From assembly GCA_003342895.1 (NCBI GenBank), contig PTFA01000362.1, forward strand, positions 473,444 through 537,443: 64,000 nucleotides of DNA, written 5' to 3'. The stretch comes from Casuarius casuarius (Eukaryota; Chordata; Aves; Casuariiformes; Casuariidae). A model generated the notes under the pieces. It was not told where the DNA came from. It searched no databases and saw nothing but the letters and a program-made list of their open reading frames with translations. The position numbers were made by a program, and so were the translations under genes. Shown here piece after piece: positions 47,802-60,727 of the stretch (position 1 is its first letter; each line of letters opens with the position of its first letter).

Positions 47802-50800
47802 CTGTGGAGAAAGGGGGAAGAGCGAGGAAAGAAAAACTGTGGGTCTGTGCTCGCCAGCTTGCTGTGAGCTGCTCATAGCTGGGTGGCGGATGAACAAGCA
47901 GCAGCTCGGCAAGGCTTTTTTCGAGAGTATAGTCAGCTCCAAAGCACGAAGGGAGACAAGGGAATTAGGAACCGTGATGGAAAGTGAGGCTGCCTGCACA
48001 CTTGCTCTTGGTCTCACATTGGACACGTGGTACTCACTTCCAGTTGACCCATATCTGACTCCTGTCTTTTGTAATGATTTAAGAAGAAAACCCAAACCCT
48101 GCCTGCTGGGAAGGGAAGTCCGAAATGTCAGGGTAAGGAACTAAACTCTGAATTGCAGTAACATATCTGATGTTGTGGCCCAAGCTTTCTCAAGCACCAC
48201 AACTGCACAGCTCCTATAGACTTTGCAGACTGAGGAAATGAGACACCATTTTGGGGGGAAAAGAAAGTTGGACTGCGTACAGTGTATATTTTTGCAGCCC
48301 CCACAGGTTCAAAAGTTTGTCTGTGGTTTTTGTAATGTGTGTCAGAAAGCAGGATACGATGCTACAACCAGCCTCCCCAGAGCTGACGTGAATGCAGCGT
48401 CCGGTGATAAGAAGGTATTGATGCTCCTTCCTTCCATGGCCTCTGGTGCCACCAGGGAGGGAGTGATGTACAGAAGAGGTGACACTGAAGGTATCTAGGT
48501 ATGATAGTACCTGTATCCCTTGCCAAACCAACTGGTAGGCTGCCATAAAGTAGAGCATAACAAAAATGTCACAGGACCTGCAAGCATTAAAAACCATTGC
48601 GTCCATCAGCCCCATGTCTTCAAGTTCAGCAGCTCACAGCGGCATTCCCGGCACGCCCAGCGCCAGGTCACTCGCCCAGGCTCTCCTTAGCAGACCCACC
48701 TGACAAACACACGCGCTGCTCCAAGCCAAACGGAGGAATCCAATAACTCGCGGTTGCACGAATGAAAAAGGTGTAATCAGAGCCAGCTTGCAGCCATGTG
48801 GGGCCTCACTCCAAAAATGGGGCTGAAAGGGCTGTGGTTTGCTCCTCTAGTGGAGCTCGCGGTGGTCTCTCATCCTGCTGGTAGGAAAGATGGGAGTGGT
48901 TCAGAAGTTGCTCTTTTTAGGCCCTGGACTGAGGCGAGGTAACGCCGGCGGCAAGGCTGGGGTGCGTGGAGGTTAAAGCACAGCCAGAACAGCAAGCTGG
49001 TCTCTTTTGCTGTCACGGTTAGAGAAGCAACCGAGATGTGTCTGCCTGGTAGAGTCACACGGCTCCTTCTTTAATGAGTCACGGCAGAAGCCCAGCTTTG
49101 GTAGGCAACAATTTTGCTCTTTGCTGTGATTTCAGAGGGTGTGAACCGAAAGCAAGAAATCAAAGAAATCAATTGAGACGGGCTGGCAAAGCGAGGCCAC
49201 GTGCCGAGCAGCTTCATCTCTCCCATTCAAGCCGGGAAAGGGCTACGCCGCCCGCGCGACGCCGAGGAGGACCAGCACAAATGCCGGTGGAAGTGCCTGC
49301 TGCGAAAGCTAGGCTGGCTCCATCGCGCAGTGTGGCAGAGAGGATTAGGACTTCAGTATCGCCGTGAGGATGTCCTCCTCCCCCTCGCCTGACTCACGCT
49401 GTGAGGCCCGGGCTGGGTGTGGGGGGAAGACGGAGATTTTTCTCGCACCTGGTGATATCATCTAGTAAAAGCAGGAATGTGCTACCAGTCTGGCTGGTCT
49501 AAAAGGCAGGGCTGTGGCTGCACGGAGAAATGATGACCGAAAAAGGTGATGCTGTGGGTGAAAATCTGCTTCATTGGTACACGTTTCCGGGCAGTTCGGT
49601 GGCAAGCATCAGGTTAAAAAGCCTTGGAGCGCACAGAGCCCGTATTTGGAGTACCGAGGTAGGGAAATAGAAACCTTGTCGGAGCATTTCCACTCTTTTC
49701 TGTTACGGACAGCAAGTTCAAAGCCAGAAAGCCAGCCGTGCCAGTGAAATGCTGTTAATTACTTTTCATTACCCCGAAGCGTACTTCAAGTGGAGCAGCA
49801 AGAGCCCCAGAGCACGGGCTCTCACGGGGAAGGTGGTGGGAACCCTGCAACGTTAGAGCGACCCTTTATAAAGCCTGTCTTGTGCTTACCACATCACCAG
49901 AGTGTTAAAAAGAGGCTTTCAGCATTTCTGCAACAGTGTTAAGTGTATGCACTGTATTTTGTTGTCTGTGCTTTCCTCCCACCTCTACTGGGACCATCCC
50001 CAGCATCATCGTTTCTGGCGCTGTAAAGACCTTCATACCCTGCTTGCTGATATCGAAAGTCCAAAAGATTGCTACAGAAAGCCCTGTATTTCCTGAGAAA
50101 GGTCATTTTCTTTTCCCTTCCATCTTGAAAGCAAACACTTTTGAGACTCAAGAGCGTACCACCAGCCTGCCCGGGGGCGGGGGGGGGTTGCCTTCCACTT
50201 GCCACCTGCGCACCTTGCTTTTCCTCCCCAGCTGCCTCTGAGCACTTTAGGAGCTGGGGAAAAGCTTTGGCAGGGCCAGCTGAGGCTGCGGCGTGGGCTG
50301 CTGCTGCCCTCTCCTGGGTCTGGAGATGGTGGCAAAGCCGAGAGCTGGCTCTTTTTCTGGAACGAGGTTCCTGCCACCCTGGATGCCCATCACCCTGGGG
50401 AGCTGTGTAACAGGGCGTCCCGTTTCCCCCTGCCTGTGACCATCGCAGTGTTGCAGGAGGTGTCTTGGTGACAGGCAGGACAACATCTTTTGGCAGGGTT
50501 CAGCCGTAGCGGGTGCCGGGGCCTGGCGGTGCTGCCCAGCTGGTGCCAGCGGTGGCATTCGTCACGGGGAGAAGAGTGCAGCCCGGTCCTGAGCCCTGTC
50601 CCAGAAATAGGTGCTGCTCCCTGTGGCCGTGGCCCCGCAGCAGCCCCCGCTGCTCAGTGCTGCGGGCNCCCCTTGCTCCCTGCCCAGGCCGCCTTGTCCT
50701 GCCCACTCCCCGTGCACTTTTAAAACCTTTCCTGAACTTGCCCATGTAGGGAAAAGAAATAAGTCCAGCTTTTCAAAAATCTTCCTGTTGGGCTGGGGAC

Positions 50801-52689
50801 TCACTGGGCTCTTTGCAGAACCATTTAACGCCAGGCAGAAAGCAAGGCTCTGGGCTGCTCTGCCCATGCTTTCAGCCCAGTTGTCTTCTGGCTCATTCAG
50901 AGTCTGCGGGGCTGGTTTGTGCTGTTTGGAGACCTCCTTTCACTGGTCCCCTCGTGACTCCACCAGCTCCTCTGTGCTCCCATCTCGGGGTGCGATGGCC
51001 CCTCCGTGTCTGGCTGTCTGCTTAGCGCCCGCCTGAGCAGGCAATGAAACACTCCTGCCAAAGTGACCGTGCAGGCACATTTGGACGGTCCCTCCCAGGC
51101 GATGCAGATGCCTGTGCGAAGGTCAAAACCCCAGCTCTACGTGCAAGCTGGAAGGCAGGAAGCCAGTTACTAATTTGCAGTGACAAGCTTCCCTGGAAGT
51201 CCCTGTTTCCCGACGCTGCCCTGCCTGGGCGATGGGTAAGGGCAGCAGCAGTGCTGCGGAGAGACTCGCCCCCAGCAACTGAGAAGGTCTTTGCTGGTGC
51301 CTCTCTGAGGAGGAGATGTTCAGGGCCTGCAGGCTGAGGTGGCCTCCCTGGTGGCATGCATATCATTTAATGCAGCAACTGGCTAACGGTTTCAAAAGCC
51401 ACTTAGTGGCTTATTGTGTTATTATTGCCTTGTGAGTGGAGGGGAACTCTCAGGGCTGGAGGATTTAGATGCACAGATATTTGCATGACCTCTACTCTCT
51501 TTTCAACATGAGCAAAGGAGAAGGAGATTTCAGCGGTTTCCCTATACCTGTTGGCCTGCCCAGGAATGGGAGACTTGGACTGAGTGATCTGCCTGGCCTG
51601 AGAAGGTTTGGACCTACATCGCCTGTGAAAGTCATCCCGTCTGTAGCCTAAAGCAGAATAAAGCACCTAGCTCTGAAGGCTGGGACGCAGATCCTCCCTC
51701 CCAACTGAGTGGCTCCAGGCTGCAGACTTCAGGGACCTGGGCCAGTGCTCAGCACTTCTCCTGCTTTTCCCAGCACTGGCACACTCCAGCTGCCTTTACA
51801 AACTAGGTTTGCTCCAAATCCCATAAACTTTCCTGCCTCACAAGGGGTCCTGGACCATCCTTGAAGCTGAGTGCTGAAATCTAGGCATAAATGCAACCGC
51901 ATTGTAGGTACCAAAGATGTTTCCAGGTGCCTTGTGGTGCTGTGCTAAATGCCCGCCAAATGCCACGGTGGTCAGGCCCCGAAGATGAACGGCCACGAGG
52001 GGGTGCCAGGCTGATGCAGACGGAGCTGGGTCCCTTGCACACCCTTAGGCGAGAACACGGGCCCGGCACAGCTCTTGGGCGTGCGGTCCTCGGGTTTATT
52101 TACTCACGAGTCCAAATTCTTGCTAGTTTTTTGGCTGGAACTCACCCTCACTGAAGCTGGCTTCACAAGTACAGCCACTCAGGTTGCTCCAAGGTACTTT
52201 AAAGCCAAATTAACTGACCTATTTAAAAAACAAATATTTAAAGAGATAGGGAAGAGATAAGCTGTTAACTAGGGTGAGGTGTCAGCTGCCCTGCTGGCCA
52301 GGGAAGCCAGGAGACAAGCTGCAAGTGCAGGCTGCAAAGCCCAGGGATGAGGCCACCAGGATGGGCAAAGGGCCTGGTACTGGCCATAGTCCAGGGAGGA
52401 GCTGTGTCTCGTTGCTTGTACAGGGCTGATGCTGACCACACTGCACCTCTCACGCTGAGGGGTGAGACGGCAGAAGAAAGCAGGGCTGAGGGAGGAGGCT
52501 GCTCACCCCGCAGATGTGGTCAGTGATTGCTTCCATATAGGTCAGGGATGATGAGGACTGCGAGGTCAGGCTTGCCCTTCCTCCCTCATGCTGTAAGAAC
52601 AAGTCACGTGCACAGAGATGCTTCCTGCAAATACTCTTCCAGTCGTGGATGAAAAACTCCATCATGGGCCATTAAATATGAAGTCTCTA
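47802..52689. other. Region upstream of the THAP4 relic, no gene recognised
   Basis: In a normal THAP4 the linker and THAP zinc-finger exons would lie here on the minus strand. I looked for the C2CH zinc-finger start, the HSYCFSS-type linker motif and the coiled coil and found none. The stretch has several GC-rich parts (about 49,150-49,400 and 50,150-51,350) with chance reading frames, and one undetermined base (N) at 50,668. Confidence 0.4.
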
Positions 52690-53100
52690 AACCACAAAGC
52701 CTGTTCCAGACTGAAGAGTGCTGATATATTTATATATTCCTGTATAGAAGCTCTTGCAGACCTTTGGCTCTCTCTGTTCCTTTGTGAACATCTTCCAGTC
52801 CATCTATATCCTTCTGAGATGGGGTGACCAGAAATACACTCAGTTAATTATGGATGTATACAGTGCATAGTGATGTTCTCCCCTTCATGCTCTCTTCTTT
52901 TAATATGTGCCTTGCTCCTGAACAGCCTTTGAACTAGCTGGTAAAATCCTGAGCTCTTATTCCAGGGAGGGAATAGCTTGGAGCACATTGTAAGATCGTA
53001 AAGAGAGGAAAACAGGAAAAAACATGTTTATCCACATTCAATACCATCTGCCATTTTATTATCCGATCACTCAGCATCATGAGCTGTTGTTCATCTTGAA
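52690..53100 (-). repeat. Old CR1/L3-type LINE fragment (antisense)
   Basis: Landmarks in order on the plus strand: 'gactgaagagtgctgat', 'tgtatagaagctcttgcaga', 'ctgagatggggtgaccagaa', 'atgtatacagtgcatagtga' and 'ataccatctgccattttatt' with 'cgatcactcagc'. These follow the inverted body of reptile/bird CR1 elements (gaagagt, gaagc.cttccagacc, gatggggtgaccagaa, catctgccattt, cagtca..cagc). Strongly diverged, hence ancient. Confidence 0.72.
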
Positions 53101-53399
53101 TCGCTGGTGGTCTTGATGCCACGTGGCCTGACTGATGCCACTCGAGGCTGTGGCAGTGCTCCCCATCCCGTGGCACGTCGGAGCATAGCCAAGGTCAGGC
53201 AGCGGGAAGGCTCATCCCCACGGCCCACGGGCCAGGAGGGGTGCAGAGCCTGGAGAAACCTTGCCACCACCTTTCCCTCCGGCTCGTCCCAATCCTGCCA
53301 AACATCCGCCCAGCCTTGGGACTGCCCGGAGCTCCTGCGTTGGCAGCGAGGGCAAAGCACTTGCACCCGGAGGTGGCCCAGCGGCTTGAGCAAGGACAT

Positions 53400-53930
53400 T
53401 GGGTAGGTGCAGTCCATCGGGGAGGGAGCAGGGCCGCGTGTCCCCCCGGCCGCTGCCGCTTTTGTCCCGCTGCACGCCGGCGAGGCGGCTGCCGGGAGCC
53501 GCTGAGGCGGTCGTGGGCGGCTCTTCCTGTGTACCTGGCTGCCGACACGTGACGTGCGGGGCTCAGAAATCATTTTTAGCCGATGAGTAAGGCAGGGATA
53601 TTGTCGGCAGGAGGGAGGGAGGCTACAGCCAGCAGCTGCCGCGGCCCCGGAGCGAAAGGTGTGCGTGTGCCGAGTGGGGGCTCTCGTTCCCGAGCCATCG
53701 CCCCGCGCTCGCAGGCCCTTTGCAGTGGGATCCCTGCCAGCGGGGTGGGGGGCGAGCAGAGGAGAAGGGCCCGGGCGATGGGGCGCGTCTGGACCGCTGC
53801 GGAGCTGGCCGTTGGTGGGGGGAGCACCCCCTTTGCTGTGTACCCCTGGGCATCAGCGGCAGCTCCAGCCTTCTGTGCGGACCGAAGCGCGTTCATGCAA
53901 GGCGGAGGCATGTGCCGTAGGGGCAAATAA
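53400..53930. promoter_or_regulatory. Orphan CpG-rich island
   Basis: Dense CpG (CGCTGCACGCCGGCGAGGCG, GCCGCGGCCCCGGAGCG, GAGCCATCGCCCCGCGCTCG) stands out from the AT-rich surroundings. At 53,546-53,555 an E-box CACGTG overlaps a CRE-like TGACGT. No recognised gene begins here. It may be the promoter of an unrecognised or noncoding transcript, or the former THAP4 promoter, which would be expected on this side of the relic. The edges are approximate. Confidence 0.5.
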
Positions 53931-56900
53931 GCAGCAAATTCTCGATGCTCTGAGTACTTAGAAAACAGTGTGGGACCAAAGGGAAGCCAGTCCCGCACTG
54001 ACAGGCTGCAATAGCATGACTTTTTGTCTATACTTGTCATTCAGCAAGAACAGTTCACGGGATGCTCTTAGCAGCCACCAAGCTCTGCACCGGGCAGGAT
54101 TTGCAGAGCTAATTACGTGTGCAGCCTCCGGCTGTCTGGCTGTGGTGTGACAGGCTGCTATACGAAGGAGCTGCAAGGCTTTGCCTTAGCTATGTGTTGT
54201 TTCAGTCTCTAACTGTATCATATGTGACATTCCCCGGCCCATTTCAGTGTGGACAGACCGCAAGTGCTCCATGGGGAGCCGGCCAAATGTCACACAGAGA
54301 TTCATCTCCCACAAACACTCATGCACAGACAGACCTGGGAGAAGTTTTCAGCTGCATCTGGGCGTGGAAGAAACTGTTGCTGAGGGTACTGCTCCACCAG
54401 CCTCACGCAGAGCACAGCAGCTTTCAGCCGAAGGTAGTGCTAAGCCTTTTCTCTAGATGGTCCTCCACACTGGAGAAGGTGCTGCCCGTGACCAAGGCAG
54501 TGCACGAATGAGACCCCTTGGGTTTTTTGGGTTGTGTGGAGACAGCAAAAGAAATATTTCTCAACCGACACCATTACTGAGTGGTTCAAGGTGGCCATCC
54601 TTAGAGCCTGGCCAAAAGCAGCCTTCGGCAGGGAGCATGGCCCCTGCTGCATTTGGGAAGCTGGAAACTGTCGATCCTATTCATTCAGGTGGCCGCTATT
54701 CCCGTTCTTCCTGATAGTGCGTCCTAAGTTGTGCAGGACAAACATGAAGCTCTATGTGGGGCTGTAGCTGTCTGGGGCCCTGGGAACTGGGGCCGTCTCT
54801 GTGTGGAGCCCAGAACTTCTTTTGGAGAGAGTTGGGAGCGTCAGTGCTGCTGCCGCAGCCTTGCTGAGCTATGCCTGGCATTGCGAAGGTGTCGTTGCTG
54901 ACAGGGACACATGCCTGCATCCCACTCGATTTCTAGCTAGGACTAGTAGGGGCTGGGGAGAGAAGCTGAGTCACTCCTCTGCCAAGCAGAGCTGGTGAGG
55001 AGCGAGCAGCGGCAGGAGACTAGATAAGAAGGAGGCCTCCTTGTCTTGGCAGAGAGAGCACCGAGGTGCTAGGCCTGTAAATGGTGTTGACAAGGTGCCT
55101 AGAACATGGTTATGGGCTGTCAGATTGTGCGAACTGCAAGGCAGAAGATGAACTGATCAGGCAGCAGCTCGAAAAAGAGGAAAGGAGGTGCTTTTCACCA
55201 GGCATATATCTACACTGGGGACTTCACAGCCGCTGGATGCAGTAGGAGCAAAAATGTCCAGAGAAAGCTTCGGACAGATTCACAAAGGGTGAATCCATCA
55301 GAGGCTGTTAAATGCAATGCTGTTGGCTCAGCTCATGCCACATTTCAGCGGCTGCTTCCTGGGAGGCGAAGGGTCACCCTGCCTGTGCCAAGCTCTCATC
55401 TCCACCCAAGCTCCCGTCCGCTGCTGGAAGCTGTGTGAGTCTTTTTTTGTGTGGCCCTGGCAAGGCCTGTGGGCCAATTCCCCCACCAGCATGGGCAGCA
55501 GAAGGCAGTGAGCCCCCTCCAGCCGTGCTCAAATGGTTGGACATTCACCCCACCATTCTTGGCAGAGGGGAAGGTGGAGAGCAAGGCAGCAGTGAGGAAC
55601 TGGGGCTCTCTTGGGGTACAGGAGCTATCCTGGGGGGGAAGTCCTCAGTGGGGGCGGCCATGTGACTTCCACACTTGTCAGATATGGGGGGGGCGGGGAA
55701 GGATCCCACCCTGTGGATGACCAGCTTACTCGCTGCAGAGCGAGCTGAGCTCCTGATCCCTGTCTGGGAGGACAACAGCTGGCAGCAAACTTTGGCCCTT
55801 GGCTATTAGCAGCAACCTAGCTGCTTTCCCACCTAATCCGATTACTCAACTAAAAATGCTTATCGCTTAACAGAGACCTCTGCCCAGGAGAGTTTGTTGC
55901 TAAAGATGTTTGGAAGCTTATCATTTAGCAGAGCTTAGGCCAGAGGCAAATGCAAGCAAGCCAAAAAAAAAAAGAAATTGCAGTGTCCTACATGTTCATC
56001 TTTTTCAGCTCCTCCCAGCAGCAGCCTCCCAGTTGAGGTGTTGTCAAGACCTGGTGAAGAACATGCCAAAACTGAAATCCATGGGCCCTGCTGCTGGAAA
56101 GGGAACACAAGGCACCTCTTGGACACCTTTTCAGCCCGACAGTCGCCCTTCTCGTGTTCCGGGCTTGCGGAGTGAGGCTCATCCACCTCCCGCAGCTCTT
56201 TGGGTCCATTACTGGTAAAGCAGCAGGAGGTCCTTGTACTCTTTATCGGAGGGCTGGTAATCATTCTGCAAGTGTCTGAGACGCCCATGCTGGTTTCTCA
56301 CACACCTTCCATGCTGCCCGGTTTAAGTCCCACCGTCCTGGGGCCATCTGCTTGCCCAGCCATCTGACCCGCCAGCAGCACTGCTGGTGGCCTTGTTTTC
56401 CCTTGCCTATGTCCGGAGCACCAGGACCCTGTCTGCTGCCCTCCTCATTGAAATGGGATTAATTTGGCTTTGTCGTCTGGAGCGAAGATTTTCAGCGAAA
56501 GGCAGTTTCTTCGCAGCTTGGCAGGGAGGGGTGCATGTCTGTATGTGTGCATATATCCTTGGATAAAGGACTTACACATGGAGAAAACCCTCTGTCCAGA
56601 GGGCTGTTTGCTTTCTGGCACATTTCTTCCGCTTGGAGGACAGCATCGCCACCCTGGAGGTACATGTTTAACGTGTTTGGGTTTATACAGCTCTCGGAAA
56701 CGCCGTGTGTTGGCACAGGTAATACCACCTGGCTTGGTTTGACAGGCGTTTCGCCTGCTTTGCAAACCCTGGAAGGAGGCCAAGAGCCTGCAGCGATGGG
56801 AGACTGTTTCTCACCCAAATGCTGGCATGCTGGTGGAGCTAAGCACATTGAACCCCGGTCTTGGGCTTGGTCATAACAGCGCGCAGGATGCTATAGAAGA

Positions 56901-59900
56901 GCCTGAGCAGCCTCCTCCATGCCAGGGAGGATACCACAGGCTTGGGGGGCAGGGGGGGCAGGGGGGAGGGGGGCTGACAGCATGCATCCATGAGCCATCC
57001 CCACCCAGGAACCTCCATCTCGGTTGCCTCCAAGCTGTTGCCTCAGTGACAACATTAATAGTTGTAGTTGTGGGTCCCACCGCAAATCATTCGCTATCTC
57101 TAAGGAATGGGAAATAGAGGAAGACTCAAACCACCTGCCCACTGCTTCTGTTGCCTCCCCACAGTTCCTCTTCAGCCCTTGCATGTGCCCTCCCCACCTC
57201 AGCCTTTCCCGAGCCTCCAGGAGCTCTGCCCCGTCTCACCTTGTGCAGAGGCCTCTGGACAAGGTGACACAAGATGCTCATGGGGATGCTGCTATATCAG
57301 AGTGGGGCAGGGGCAAGTCTCCTCTCTCCACCAGTTGCCAGAGGAGATGGGCACGCTGGGGTCAGCTCGTTCTTAGAAAGTTTAGTTCTCCTGAGCCCAT
57401 AATTTAAGGCACTGGAGAGTCCTCAAAAAAATAGCAAGAGCCACCTAAGAGGCTAGAACATGAGCATGGAGGGAGAATAACACCCCAGAGGAGCTACCCA
57501 TCCTCCAGAAAACCACCTTCTGCCCTGCTTAAGGACCACAAGAACTGCTTTGGAAGGGGAACTTGTAGGGCTCTGCTGTGCTTTGAGGGCAGATGAGGGG
57601 CCTTTCCTTACAGCAAGAGAAGAAAGGTGTGCTTGCTATTCCCCCGCCCCACCGCCTGCCTTGGGGATTCACCCACTGGCAGCACTGGCCCCATTAAGTA
57701 CAGGAGGAGTAGGGCTTGGGGGGAGAGTTACCTTTTGCTTGATATTACTGGTTTTTTTGCAGTTTTTGGCAGAGGAACAAGTTTTGCAGAAAATAAAGTT
57801 GGGAGAGGACTGGAGTACCAGCACGGGCTGTGGGTGTGCACGCAGGGACACGTGTGGTCTGCTGTACCGGGAGCCCCCGATGTAGCTAGGAGTTATGGGA
57901 AGTGCTGCTTACTGTGAGCGTCCAGGAATCCTGCGGCAGCCCCAAATCTTGTTGCACAGAGGAGGACTCAGCCTGCAGCTCTTGCTAAATAAGCAGCTCT
58001 CACTGTGCTCTTCACACTTCTCCAGTTTCTGCTAAAGCGGAACATTTGCATACATTTTCCCTTTTTTTAAAAAAGAAAGGAAAAGCATGACACATCTCAG
58101 CACAAGACAAACCAGAACAACTCCCCACTCAGCAAGCTGACTATTACAGTGGCCGCACAGGATTTCCTGAAACCCAGTAATGTCCAGCGAGGCACATGCA
58201 GAATTTGAAGAGAACTTCAGCAGAAATGAATGGGAAGTTCTTGGACCCACATATTCGAACCTCAGTTGGACAAAGCCCTGGGCAACCTGACCTGATGTTA
58301 GTGCTGCTTGAAGCAGGTTGGCCTAAAGACCTGATCTTCCTTCCGACCTGAATTTGTCCTTGCTGCTAGATGCCTACGGGTTGCCCCATGCAAGAATCAT
58401 CATTCAGAAGCTTCCACAACGTGTTTGTTTGCCAGAGTGGAAAAAAACCCAACCCTGGTCGAGGTCTGTGGTGCCACGGCACTCTCCAGGCAAGGGAACT
58501 AGATGCCTTCAGGGACTAAACAGCTGATCTAACTCCTGGCTGATATAACAGTGATATAACTCCTGGAATTCAACAGGGCTGAATCTACTTTGCTAAGTGT
58601 TTGGGACCCTGCTATCCACATCGCACTCACTGCCCTAAGGCCACAATCTCACATATGATGGAGCACTATCAAAGCTTTGAGCACCTGAACTGTGCCGGGT
58701 ACTCATGGCTAGTGTGTGTGTGCACAAAGACCAGTTTGGATGCCCGTCAGGAACTGCTTAGCCTTGCCTAGGTACATTAGGGAACTGCTACGCTTCTTGG
58801 TACAGCTTAATACTTCAGGCACTACAGAAGAAGAGGAGCATTTCAAGGGCCTATTAAAAATGTGGCTCATGGCCAGCATGCGTGCACAGATTGAAGCAAG
58901 GTGCAGTACTGAAGAGCACCACGAAGAAAGGGGCTTGCATCACTCCACTGCCAGGTCTAGGAGCTGAGTTTGGCAGGTCCTCTGCAATCAGCATGAAAAC
59001 AGGCTGCAAGAAAAGATCTGGCCAGGGTCACCTCCAACTTGGTGGTGGAGCATTTCCAGCAGGACTGCTGCTGCCCTCAGGCCTTCTGTCCTGAACGCAA
59101 GGCAGGGGTCTGGGAGCTGGTAGAAGCCCCAGTTGAGCTTGCTTTGACCAACCAAGAAAAGTGGAGATCAGCAAGTACCTCGTGTTAACACCAAAGTGAC
59201 AGGGCAGTTGCAGGGTGTTTGAGCTTGTTTTCTCAAGCCTGTCTGGAAAAAATACCCTTGAAATAAGTGAGTCACTCCCTTCTGGACCAGCCCTGCAATG
59301 CACGGGCTGGTTTCCTTGCCCAGAAAAGTCTGGCCCAAGCCTTTGCCCTCCACCCATGTCCTTCAGCTCACAGCCAGGGCCCCACTGCTCTGTAAGGATT
59401 TTTCCATGCATGAAAAGGAGATCTGTGGGAGGCCAGTAAGCAGGTGAGCACACCATTTCCAGTGGCTCTTGGAGGAGCTTTCACCATCAGGTGCCAACAT
59501 TTGAGAGGTCCAGACCAGGAAGCCTGCAGCACGCCCCATCTTCACATCACCTTGTGCCCCACTTGATGTCCCTGTCACAACCGGCCAACCTGGGGCCTCG
59601 TAGGCCACCACTGCTGGGGTGGGAGATGCACTTTGGGGCACCTCTGAGGGAGGCTGCGCACTTTGCTTTGCCAGACCACTGCACGAGGCAGAGCTGCGAA
59701 GAAGCACCCATCGGAGTCAAGATCCTCAGATGACAAAGGCAAGAACCAGATTTTATTGGTATGTTGGCAGCTGCTTATTCAGCTCCTTCCCTGTTAAAAA
59801 CCCAAAGGAAAACCGCAAAGGAGAGCAATGCCCCAGCTCTTCTGCGCCCTTGGTGAGGAGGAAGTCAGCGCGGGTGCTAGCGCAGGGGCTCGGGTTTCCA

Positions 59901-60440
59901 GGAGATGAGTGAAAGGGACAGACGCTACCATACGTACCGGCAGAAAAGCTCTCTGGAAAAAGCAATATTAAATTGCAAACGGCCAGAAAGGAAGTGCCCC
60001 GTTCACGAGTGGATCCTCTCTCCGGACATTGCTTTGGGAAAGCCATGGCAACGCCAAGGCCAGCTGGTGAAGGGAAGAGGGGCGGAAAGGGGGTTTAATG
60101 GTTTGGACTTGAATATCTATCCGGTTTCAGTCCCTGCAAAGGATGCAGGGGTCCACACGGCTCCGCTTCTGCCCGCACTCCCCGAGCCACACGCAGCAGG
60201 GCCGGAGGCTCCTGTGTTTCCAGCCTGGGGATCCTGCCTGCCCAGGAAAGCCCAGGAGACTCGGCCATTCCCTCTAACACTGACCACAGCCATCCCGCCC
60301 CCAAAAGCATGTTGCCTGGCCTCCCTCCCTCCCTCCACCCCCTGGGAATGCCCAGCCCTCCCAGTGCCGGTGAGAAGACGACACAGCCCAGATACCATCT
60401 AACGTTACACCCAAAAGACGAGGCAGAGCGGGGAGGGACT
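53931..60440. other. Region between the CpG island and the ETV5 3' end
   Basis: No recognised gene. Contains a CR1 piece (58,255-58,362), a G-rich tract with G runs at about 56,944-56,973, an A run at 55,964-55,975 and chance reading frames. A TTTATT word at about 59,752 (AATAAA on the minus strand) could serve a longer ETV5 transcript. Confidence 0.45.
58255..58362 (+). repeat. CR1 LINE 3' end, diverged
   Basis: 'ggacaaagccctgggcaacc' followed by 'ctgcttgaagcaggttggcc' and 'gacctgatcttccttccgac' matches the sense CR1 3' region (gacaa.gccctgggcaacctg, ctgcttgagcaggggggttgg, gatgatct...ccttccaacc). Confidence 0.85.
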
Positions 60441-60458
60441 GAACAGAAAGCAAGATCC

Positions 60459-60464
60459 TTTATT
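60459..60464 (-). terminator. ETV5: AATAAA polyadenylation signal of ETV5 (candidate)
   Basis: On the minus strand the sequence reads CTGTGTACAATAAAGGATC, a canonical hexamer in a typical context. A second minus-strand AATAAA near 59,752 is a possible distal alternative. Confidence 0.6.
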
Positions 60465-60727
60465 GTACACAGTACAGAATGTAATGCAGCTTTGCAGGAG
60501 ATACAGGGCCCTGCTCAAGTAAAGATTATTTCGAACCAATCCTCAGATTAACCCCTTCTGCACTGTAGACCTGCCGCACGGAACAAACGCTTAAAATCTA
60601 TCCCCAAGGTGCAGTTCCTGCAACCGAACGCTTCCTGACTGTACAGGCCACTTTATACATCACGGCGAGAGTAACCAAGCCTACCGAGAGTTAATCTTCA
60701 TACTTCCCCAAAAAAAGAATGAATCAG

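Noticed and set aside
47502..48095. 197-codon open frame on the minus strand
   Set aside because: It runs across THAP4 relic exon A in the wrong frame and through an A/T run; the composition is not protein-like and the real homology lies in two other frames.
49150..49392. Plus-strand stretch reading CRWKCLLRKLGWLHRAVWQ
   Set aside because: Protein-like for a short way, but the frame has a TGA just upstream and no convincing acceptor joins it to another exon.
51469..51651. 60-codon plus-strand frame (MHRYLHDLYSLFNMSKGEGD and onward)
   Set aside because: No recognised family, no splice sites at its ends and no neighbouring exon.
53091..54040. Frames of 154-160 codons on the minus strand over the CpG island
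   Set aside because: Several frames on both strands are open at once because of high GC; none resembles THAP4 zinc-finger or linker sequence.
59905..60402. 165-codon open frame on the plus strand beside the ETV5 3' end
   Set aside because: GC-rich, proline- and alanine-heavy composition, no splice or family signal; explained by low stop density in GC-rich DNA.
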